From Notospermus geniculatus (taxonomy: Eukaryota; Nemertea; Pilidiophora; Heteronemertea; Lineidae), in assembly GCA_002633025.1 (NCBI GenBank), contig NMRB01001271.1, forward strand, positions 1 to 64,000: DNA of 64,000 nt, read 5' to 3'. A program made the position numbers and the translations under genes. Positions 55,072 through 64,000 of the stretch are shown piece by piece. The notes under the pieces are model-generated. The model saw only the letters and a list, made by a program, of their open reading frames with translations. It was not told where the DNA came from and did no database searches. Every line of letters begins with the position of its first letter. Position 1 is the stretch's first letter.

Positions 55072-56432
55072 TAGCGCTAACTTGGTGTTAGCGCTAACAT
55101 GAGTTTTGTGCAACCCAGCCCAGAACACTTTGAAAACTGTGTTGGAAATGACGAACGTGGACTTGTCATTTTGACGATTTTAGATACTCAGTTTGGTGTT
55201 ATGGAAAACGAACCTAAGTTCGTCATTTTGATGAAGCAGAGTTTTCAGTGATTTTTGGAAATGTTAATGGTGTAGACAGGCCTCAACTTTTGTAAAACAA
55301 TTTGAAAACATGTTTTGATGATGTTGCAGAGTGTAGACCAACCCCGAAACAAACTGCAACATTTCCAAAATAGTTTTCAAAATGTTTTGTCGCAGAAATG
55401 TTTTGAAAACGTTGATGATGTAGACAGGCCTCCAGGGAAGCGATGGCCGACTGAAATGACCCGAGTCTCAAAGATGCACACTGAGCCTGGCGGTCGCGTC
55501 ATGGCATGGAGCGAGCGTAACAACTTAGGGCGTGGTAGGGACCGTAAATGGCCCATGTTTCTCGGGATGTCGGTGAGGCGGCAGTTTTAAATCATCGGTT
55601 CAGCCAGAGGAAGTCATAACAAGTATCGCCTAATGTTAGTGTTAGGAATCCTCTGGTTTAGCAGATAATTTTTCATGGCAGCGGAAAATACGGAGGAGCA
55701 GTCTTATCAACTCTGATTCTTTTGGTGCAGTTAGTTTGTCTTATGACAACGGACCTTTCATTTTTGTCTTAGTCATAGTCTCGTGCCACCAGACTCTGCA
55801 ATTTTCAATTTTAGAGTCTGGTCCGGATGGTACCTTTTTCTTGTAAAATCCATCATGGCGGACAATCTACCGCCGATGACGTAGAACACAATGCACAATC
55901 AAAGCAAAAAGCATTCAGCGTGCGAGTAAAACTGCAGTATTTGTACCCCTTGCTGTTAGGCCTACTGTACTTTTTATAGCATAATTCCCTCCCCAATCGA
56001 AAAAATATAAATATACTTGCCTGAAATTCCAATGAAAGACACTATAAATTGACTTGACAACACAAATTGAGGCGATTCACCTCACTAATTTTCACGCTTC
56101 AAGTTCTCCGGGCACCGCCATTACTCCCCTGCAGCCTACGTCACCAAATTTTGAAACTAGCCAATCAGCGAAGCTGACCTCATTTCAAATCATCGAAATG
56201 AGGTCGATCAATGAGAATTGCGTTCCGTGCCAGACCCTCGGTCTAACGACCTCGGAGTATGACCGAGGGGCTGGTTGCGCGAGACTATCTTAGTCAACGA
56301 AACTCTCCACATATGTTTTAGATTTTGTTATCAATCAATCAACAAGCAGTCAATTAATTAATCAATCAATCAATCAATCAATACCAGTCCTTTATTATAC
56401 GTATATTTTATCCTGAGGACTCAGGACCTCTT
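55072..56432. other. No gene recognised
   Basis: About 55090-55440 has diverged direct repeats around GTGTAGACAGGCCTC (near 55271 and 55419) and TTTTGAAAAC/GTTTTCAAAA inverted words. About 55800-56300 has no supported coding sequence. AATCAATCAATC simple repeat near 56360. Confidence 0.45.
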
Positions 56433-56577
56433 AAGGCGGTGACAGACTGGCGCGTAAGCAGCGCGTCGGGAAGTGTACAACCAATCAGGGAGACGGTAAC
56501 ACGGACCGAAACACCTTCCGAAGAATCTGATTGGCGGAACGCCTGCAGGACGCGCCGCGCAGCAGTCTGTCACGCGC
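56433..56577. mobile_element. Short MITE, AAGGCGGTGACAGACTGG family
   Basis: Close copy of 17228-17368 with the same interior (AACCAATCAGGGAG, CTGATTGGCGG, ACGCCTGCAGGACGC). The right end reads AGTCTGTCACGC, altered from the expected CACCGCC. Confidence 0.8.
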
Positions 56578-56658
56578 ACCGTGCGAGTAGGGCCCGATAT
56601 CATTATGCCCATTTTGGGAAAATTGGATTTCTTTTGCACACATTCAAATCATTCCTAG

Positions 56659-57200
56659 CACAACTAACGGCACGAAATATGTGGAATCGACGGCATTTGG
56701 CACAGTGTTTTCATTATATCAACATTCAGATATAGTGAGATATAAAAACTTCAACTTTTCAATTGGTTATTCATTTTCTATAACGCTGTTCGCAAGAGTA
56801 AGATGTACTGACGATGTTTACCTCATGGAAACTGGTATAAAAAACCGGTTCGAAATATACCTTTCCATTTTCAAAGACGGGAAATTTACTCTAAATAGGC
56901 ACACGAACAGTGATAAAAATATTTTTTGGATGCAACAGATCACCTCGCATCAACGCCTTGAAAAAAATGTATGGTATTTTTTCGCCGCTGTTGCGGTTGA
57001 TAGAAGTCCCGCTAAAATCTTCATAAATGGAGAAAGACAGGCTGTGTACTCTAGTTCCTGGACGAAACCGATGAACCCTTTTCCCTATTTCTATATCGGA
57101 AGTCTTGGTTACTATAAGAAATTCCAAGGCGAAATGTCGTCTTTGACGATATACCCATACGCCCTAAGCAATATTCAGATCCAGAAGATGTTCGCAGAAG
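56659..57200 (+). CDS. LamG/concanavalin-like domain exon, partial gene
   Basis: An internal exon with acceptor ATTCCTAG and donor GAAG/GTATGT, open throughout and phase 1 at the start. The roughly 180 residues form a LamG-type jelly-roll (Laminin_G_3 style): SITLFARVRC, a region with EKNVWYFFAAVAVDRSPAKI, IFINGERQAV, FYIGSLG.., GEMSSLTIYPYALS and a closing QKMFAEG. Such domains bind glycans or proteins in secreted or cell-surface proteins. No neighbouring exon is identifiable before the N at 57835 or to the left, so the rest of the gene is not visible. Confidence 0.7.
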
Positions 57201-58007
57201 GTATGTTTGTATAGATATACAATCATCGTACGGATACGTCGAAAATATACCATGAATCCCTGAACAACAGATACATATTCTAATTAAAGCTATCATTTAC
57301 CTTACTATGCCAGTCAAATTCAGCCGTAAGTAGGTTTTCTCTCACCGAATTCATGGGGAAAATCATGTGCTTCCGGAAACATCAGCTCTGAAAATATAAA
57401 ATCAAATTAGTGATTAGTAATACATGTAATTGATTAAAGTTACTTGTTTTCAAAATGTCAATGGCGCTGATCTCTCAGAACTCACAAACGGTCACGTGCC
57501 AGGAATTGACCAATCAGCGCGGGGTTACATGGTAAAAGTAGATCTTTAAAAACCCAGTTTTCTCCATTTATCATAGATAATATCGAGTAAATGGCACTTA
57601 AATATTCTGTTTGACACAGAAATAATTAAGAGAAAAATAATTTTCAACTTTTGGGAAAGTTTGATAGTGATGGTATCATAAGCCTGTTTTCTAGTGGGCT
57701 AAGTGTATTACTACGCCGATATGGAGTGGCTGCATTCAAATATCGTGCGAAATTACCCCTCATATTTTCAGTACCCCCAAACCCTGAAATTATCACGGTC
57801 AACCCACAACGAAAACTTTATGGTTTGAAGCATTNTTGGTCAGTGTGGTAAGTAATGGTGTAACAGATTACATGTATCCAAATGATTCATGCTTTATATG
57901 TACTTGTGGCTGCATTCAAATTTTCTACTTCATGCAGTTATCACTAGTTATCTTGGTCCTTTTCTTTCAATATGGTCTGCTTTACAGAATGTAACCTCTT
58001 CTTTCAG
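57201..58007. other. Non-coding, contains scaffold join at 57835
   Basis: Intron-like sequence after the LamG exon, then N at 57835, then the intron that precedes the exon at 58008. No supported gene. Confidence 0.5.
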
Positions 58008-60151
58008 GTTACCCGACAGCGTCTGTTGAGGACCTCAAGTCAAGGGTACGCTCAGCAAAACTTTACTTGAAGGGGGACTACAAGCTCCACGTTAGTCTAT
58101 CCAGCCAGTGCGCTGACCACTGTATAGGCTTTGCTTTGTCTGATGGTGTGACCAAGTGCTCTCATCCCCACAATACCTGCTGTGAGAGTTGCGATGGTTT
58201 ACGAGAGATGTTTGAAAGAGTCGAGGCTGCTTTTGAAGATCCAACTGTGGAGTTTAGGTGAGACCAATATTCCTATTTGTTTGGTGTCTACCCATTTTAC
58301 CCCTCAATGCTTATGGGTTAGGGTTTGCTTCCAGTCTAAAGGGAATTACTATGGGGGATGGAAGTGGGAATAAACTACCAGTATTTGATTTGGCTTGATG
58401 GTCATAAAAATTGTCTCCAAACGATTGCCGATGGAAACGTGTTTATCAATTTACTTCAGGTATGACAAGCAAGAACAGGAAGTCAGGTATGACTTTGAAG
58501 CTGCCAAGGACAAGATCCTCAACCTGAAGTCTCACGTTCTCCGTGCCAAGAACCAGGAACAAGCCAAATCTGACATTCTACAGTCACTGACAGAAGGCCA
58601 GGCATTGGTGACAATGGACTGGGCCATGAAATTTCTGCCAAGCAAGTTTCGAGAGGCACAGCAGGATTGGTTTGGCAAGAAAGGGGTATCTTGGCATGTG
58701 TCTGCTGTTGTGTCGAAGGATGGGAACTCTGCCTTCCAGGTATGTAACAAACTGTGAGTGAGTCTTGAGTTATTTATCCTTTTGACAGGCTTAGTCATGG
58801 GCAGTATGGCATGCTGTTGTGGAATTCAAGGGAGTGAAAGAGAAGTTTCTCAATTCTTAGGTCGGAATGCAGTCATCAACCTGAACATGTACCATACATG
58901 TAGCTATGACATATTGAATTTTTTCTTATTCATTTTCAGATCCATTGTTATGTTCATCTCATTGAACAATGTAAACAGGACTGGTTTGCCGTGTACTCCA
59001 TTGTCGATGCCACCCTGCAAAAAATGAAGTCTGACCTACCGATGGTGAAGGAAGTCTTCCTCCGATCTGATAATGCGGGGTGCTATCACAACGCATCCCT
59101 GCTGCTAGGTCTGCCATCTCTCACTATGGAATTGGGCATCAGAATCTCCAGATATGACTTCTCAGAGGCTCAAGCAGGTAAAGATATCTGCGACCGGAAG
59201 ATCGCCCCTATGAAGTTGCATATTCAGCGCTACATTAATGAAGGCCATGACGTAATGAATGCTTCCCAGATGCATGCGGCACTGGATTCCTATGGGGGAG
59301 TACGTGGATGCCAGGCAACTGTCGTGATGTTAGATGCAGATGCTGTTGGAGAGAAGCGCTCCTGGCCAGGAATAACTGCATACACCAATTTTCAATTTGA
59401 GGACAAAGGAATTCGTGCCTGGAAAGGGTATAACATTGGTGAAGGTACCCTCTTCCTTTACTCCAACTTGATCGGCAAACAGCGGCCTCAGGGTCCTTCT
59501 AATGTGCAGGTTGGAGTTTACTCCAAGCCAGCAGTGGGGACTGGTGTTATGGGAGCTTCAGCTAGGCAGCCTGGTGTTGAGGTGCCATGCCCAGAAGTTG
59601 GCTGCACTGAGGTGTTTCGGTCGTACGAGGAACTCACAAACCACATGGCAGTTGGTCGTCATGGCAACCAGCCACTAAGAGAAACAAAATTCGACGAAAT
59701 CAAGAGAAAATGGGCAGGCAAGTTTTCAGTGATTGCAAAGCCAGGTGTGACTGGTGCCTCTGTCACCATTGCTTCCAAAGAGATTTCCGAGTTGCAAGTC
59801 AATCCAGGATGGGCCCTACGTGTGCAAAAAGGTCACCGCAGGTATTCACCAGAGGTCTGTGCCTTCCTTCACCAGGAATTCATGAAGGGAGTGAACACCG
59901 GCATAAAGGAGAACCCTTCCGACACATCAAGGAAGCTGAAGGCGGTATTCACCAAGGAACATTGGCTATCTGTTCAGCAGGTGACCTCGTACTTTAGTAG
60001 GCTGTCATCCAGGCAGAAATGCGGTCGTTTGCCAACAACCACAGCCACAGCTGTCATGGATGAGGACACTGATGTACCAGAAGTGGTTGTCCAGGACGCG
60101 CTGTCCAGGTACAGCTTACGAAAAAGAGTTCAGAAAGAAGTGGGGTACTGA
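58008..60151 (+). CDS. Transposase-like zinc-finger gene, 3' half
   Basis: Exons 58008-58257, 58460-58739 and 58940-60151 join in phase. Encoded in order: GYPTASVEDLKSRV; a Cys/His cluster (CADHCIGFALSD, CSHPHNTCCESC); a coil-like region; then VTMDWAMKFLP, FLRSDNAGCYHNA and a glutamate in SEAQAGKDICDR. These look like the spaced acidic residues of an RNase H-fold (DDE-type) nuclease. This assignment is by pattern only. A C2H2 finger (CPEVGCTEVFRSYEELTNHM..GRHG) follows, then a C-terminal module with HRRYSPEV, GIKENP and QQVTSYFSRL, and a stop at 60149-60151. The first exon needs a preceding exon ending in phase 1, which is absent left of the N at 57835. The 5' half is most likely 48303-50372. 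Confidence 0.7.
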
Positions 60152-60216
60152 TACGCCACTGTCTGTTTTGTTGGTATTGATGTTCTCCTACGGGGATTGT
60201 TACCAAGGGGAATTTC

Positions 60217-62264
60217 CCTGCACTGTATCGCTCCAGGCCAGGAGGATGATTTGATGGCCTGACTGCTCCTCGGACTGCAAAGTCAGCGATTGACGACACT
60301 CTAGTTGCAACACTTGTGGATTGCTACCTTGAGGCACATTCTGGTATACAGAGGCAGATCCTGTCCATCCTAGTCATGCTAGTTACAAATAGGACCAAAG
60401 AACAGTTACTTGTAAGTTCGATGACGTAATGAATGCTTCCCAGATGCATGCGGCACTGGATTCCTATGGGGGAGTACATGTACGTGGATGCCAGGCAACT
60501 GTCGTGATGTTAGATGCAGATGCTGTTGGAGAGAAGCGCTCCTGGCCAGGAATAACTGCATACACCAACTTTCAATTTGAGGACAAAGGAATTCGTGCCT
60601 GGAAAGAGTATAAAATTGGTGAAGGTACCCTCTTCCTTTACTCCAACTTGATCGGCAAACAGCGGCCTCAGGGCCCTTGGCTGCACTGATGTGTTTCGCT
60701 CGTATGAGGGACTCACAAGCCACATGGCAGTTGGTCGTCATGGCAACCAGCCACTAAGAGAGACAAAATTCGACGAAATCAAGAGAAAATAGGCAGGCAA
60801 GTTTCTTCAGGCTGGCAAAGAAACACCACCAAGTGACAGGGAAATGCATGAAGCTGATGCAGACGTGTCCTGGGCACCAACCCCAGTGCCCAGGAATTTC
60901 AACCTGTCGATTCTGAATTCATTTCTTCAGAAGGGAGGCTGTGCCCCAATTGAAGGACAACTTCTTACTTCACTGAATGATGCTTCAACAAGTACTGTCC
61001 GGTATTACAAGAGGAAGGCTAGAGAAGCCATAGGCTTAGTCCTGCACTGTATCGCTCCAGGCCAGGAGGATGATTTGATGGCCCTGACTGCTCCTCAGAC
61101 TGCAAAGACAGCCATTGACGACACTCTAGTTGCAACAGTTGTGGCCTGCTACAATGAGGCTACATCCTGGTATACAAAGAGGCAGATCTTGTCCATCCTG
61201 GCTACAAATAGGACCAAAGAACAGTTACTTGTAAGTTCTACGCTAGGCATTTCTCTGAAGGATAGAAAATACCAATGGCCTGTTAGGCAATGGGTTTTCT
61301 ATTCTTTTCAATTGTACATGAAACTATCACTGTTCAGGAGTTGTAGTTACAGTACCGGTACATCAAAATGTTATCGCATGGCCTTCATTTGTGAGTAGGG
61401 AGTTGGAAAATGTCTTCATCTTTGCCATACCAAGCAACCCAGCCTTGTACCAATTTTGCTGATTTCCACTTTCTGTTCTGTCTTANGGGGATAAACTACC
61501 AGTATTTGATTTGGTTTGATGGTCATAAAAATTGTCTCCAAACGATTGCCGATGGAAACGTGTTTATCAATTTACTTCAGGTATGACAAGCAAGAAGAGG
61601 AAGTCAGGTATGACTTTGAAGCTTTGAATTCGTGCCTGGAAAGGGTATAAAATTGGTGAAGGTACCCTCTTCCTTTACTCCAACTTGATTGGCAAACAGC
61701 GGCCTCAGGGTCCTTGGCTGCACTGATGTGTTTCGCTCTTATGAGGGACTCACAAGCCACATGGCAGTTGGTCGTCATGGCAACCAGCCACTAAGAGAAA
61801 CAAAATTCGACGAAATCAAGAGAAAATGGGCAGGCAAGTTTTCAGTGATTGCAAAGCCAGGTGTGACTGGTGCCTCTGTCACCATTGCTTCCAAAGAGAT
61901 TTCTGAGTTGCAAGTCAATCCAGGATGGGCCCTACGTGTGCAAAAAGGTCACCGCAGGTATTCACCAGAGGTCTGTGCCTTCCTTCACCAGGAATTCATG
62001 AAGGGAGTGAACACCGGCATAAAGGAGAACCCTTCCGACACATCAAGGAAGCTGAAGGCGGTATTCACCAAGGAACACTGGCTATCATCTGTTCAGCAGG
62101 TGACCTCATACTTTAGTAGAGTGTCATTCAGGCAGAAATGCGGTCGTTTGCCAACAACCACAGCCACAGCTGTCATGGATGAGGACACTGATGTACCAGA
62201 AGTGGCTGTCCAGGATGCGCTGTCCAGGTACAGAAAGAAGTGGGGTGCTGACAGGCCACTGTAG
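60217..62264 (+). pseudogene. Scrambled partial copies of the transposase-like gene
   Basis: Five blocks match the gene out of order. 60217-60418 is like 50190-50375, and diverged. 60419-60795 is like 59250-59710. 60799-61375 is like 49950-50503, nearly identical. After N at 61486, 61490-61625 is like 58365-58505. 61628-62264 is like 59410-60140. Both copies of the finger-exon region share the same deletion of about 100 bp, which removes sequence from just after QRPQGP to the first zinc-finger cysteines. The 60795 copy also has a TAG where the gene reads tryptophan. None can make the full protein. Confidence 0.8.
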
Positions 62265-64000
62265 GCCAAGCTGTGGTAACAGAATGTGTACCTGTCTCTA
62301 TTTATTGGCAACCTCGTCCCCAGGATCTAACTCGAAAGTTCTTCTGCTTTTGCCTTGGGACGAGGTCATTTTCGGCTTCGGTCGTTAGACCCTGGACATT
62401 ACATTTACATCCCTTAGGCTCCACTGACCCATTGGACCCCTGTGAAACGCGTTTCAGAGGGGTCCGATTTGGAGAGCTGAGATGTTGACTTTGCGTAATC
62501 ATGTGTAATCCTATTGTTTTCCTTCTCTGCCTGATTTATAACAAAATGGAAAATAGGCTGTTGCCTTGCCGGAAAGTTATGCAGTTGAACAGAGAATTCT
62601 TTGTTATATCAAAAAACTGCTTTAAATTTTCAAATCCGATGAAAATTAACGATTTTACAATGCTGAATTTGTAGCCTGTTCGGGCCGTAACCATTATGCA
62701 TTCCCCCTTGCCTCGATACACAATGATTGCTTATCTGTCCTACATAATAGTGGATTGGCATGACTCACTTATAACCAGAGGGGTGCAAGGTGCAATTAGG
62801 TCAGTGGCTCAAATTAACCAGGTGATGTAAGATTATGTAAAATTAATCAATGTGGGAAGGTGTATTTCTGCAACATATTCCCTAAGGCTCTGTTTAGCAA
62901 ATGGATTCACTTCCAAGATTCTTGGCACGTCGTCTCCAACGCTTATTTCAACCTCGATTACAGCAGTATTGATTGTAAAAAATACTTTCATTAAACTGTA
63001 TTATGAAAATGCTATGATATGAAAAATAAAATAAATCATATTTTAATCCATTTTCCTGGGTATCACACCGATAGCCAATCACAACCGAGGTATTCGGTTC
63101 TAAAACCAGGTCTTAACAAGCCAACGTTAAGCCCTGGGAACGAGGTTGTATTTATTGGCAGTTTTTTAAAACTGCCAATAAATACAACCTCGTTCCCAGG
63201 GCTTAACGTCATCATCATCACTTAAGGGCATCATTTAAAAATGATGTGGTGTTATTTTGAATTTCGAGGAATTACACTGACAGTATAATTCCTCGAAGTT
63301 TTGAACAAGTTATGTTTTGTTGGTATTGACATTTTTATACATGTATGAAAACTATTACCGGTATATTGATTTGGCACTGATATTTACAAGTAAAATATTC
63401 AATTGCTCCTTTACTCAGCTGTTCATTGTGTTTCCTTCTTCGGCAGCCCATGGTCAAGGTCATTACAGCACACGTACACAAATGAGGATCTAGCTCTCAT
63501 CAGGCAGGACCTTGGCTAAGTCGAGACATCTTGTGAAGTGACTTTCACTGTGACTAACAACCCAACACATGCCCAAGGGAAATGCTTAGCCCCATAGAAA
63601 ATTCAAGTCCTTCATATTAGTAGTTACCAGTATGGCCCTCCTCCACCGCAGTTCTCGGCATCGACATCAAATATGAGTTACTCTTTGGTATGAACTTCAT
63701 TATAATTAATATCAATTCGGCGGTCACCACTTGATTTGGTGGAGTTTCAGCCACAGTTGCTTAGTTCCTACAACTACCGACAGATGGCAGCACGAACATT
63801 AGGTGAAAATGCACCTTTTTCATTTGAATGCTACTCTCACCCCACAAGAGTTTCCAAAGATTTTATTTTTGATAATTTAAGAACAGGTCATGAGCTACAA
63901 TTTAAGCCAAGTTTGGTGATCCTACTCCCTGCAAAGGGTGAGTTATTTGGGTCGGAACCTGCCTATGTCAGAATTCATGTTGGGGGATAGGGGTACCCCA
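62265..64000. other. Right end, no gene supported
   Basis: 62300-62470 has inverted CCTCGTCCC/GGGACGAGGT words and CGCGTTTCAGAGGGGTCC, a degraded element related to the palindrome at 63124. The final frame at 63736-63990 is open but matches nothing I know. Confidence 0.4.
63124..63209. repeat. Near-perfect 86-bp palindrome
   Basis: ACGTTAAGCCCTGGGAACGA and what follows is mirrored exactly with only about two unpaired central bases; the arms are about 42 bp. The outer word GGGAACGAGGTTG recurs in altered form near 62310, which suggests terminal sequences of a transposon joined head to head. Confidence 0.9.

Noticed and set aside
56354-56384. AATCAATC repeat as a functional array
   Set aside because: Ordinary four-base microsatellite.

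Overview
The window is nuclear DNA from a multicellular animal. Genes are split by short GT-AG introns, and much of the rest is transposons, MITEs and tRNA-derived SINEs. Over-represented words such as TAGGCCTA, ACATGTACATGT and TACCGGTA, together with a Pao/BEL element, suggest a marine invertebrate deuterostome (echinoderm or hemichordate type). That placement is an inference from word use, not a database result. Five single N positions (30199, 37335, 50506, 57835, 61486) look like scaffold joins, and several features are cut exactly there.

Layout: 228-3886 (-) is the 5' and middle part of an AAAP-family amino-acid transporter in six or seven exons, with its 3' end off the left edge. 8559-14277 (+) is a damaged BEL/Pao LTR retrotransposon. 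16.4-22.5 kb is a dense bed of MITEs, including a TTAA-flanked piggyBac-type element and a cluster of five related palindrome-rich elements. 22.5-27.3 kb (-) is one decayed LINE reverse transcriptase broken by at least four nested inverted-repeat elements, bordered at 27303-29307 by a pogo/Tc1-like element.

The centrepiece is 30.2-45.0 kb (-): a single giant intronless coding region of about 4,290 residues. It is built like the bacterial filamentous-haemagglutinin/CdiA beta-helix proteins, with an ankyrin-like insert, a 1.8 kb internal duplication and a 26-copy 24-residue repeat array. A Ty3-type LTR retrotransposon with two identical 129 bp LTRs and an ATCTT target duplication has split it very recently. 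Without that insertion the frame is continuous.

Right of that, 48.3-50.4 kb and 58.0-60.2 kb (+) hold the 5' and 3' halves of a multi-exon transposase-like gene (candidate RNase H fold plus C2H2 finger). The contig between two N joins (50507-57834) carries the last five exons of omega-amidase NIT2 and a LamG-domain exon. It therefore appears to have been scaffolded inside the transposase-like gene. 60.2-62.3 kb is a scrambled partial copy of the same gene. The right end shows no gene I can support, only a near-perfect 86 bp palindrome.
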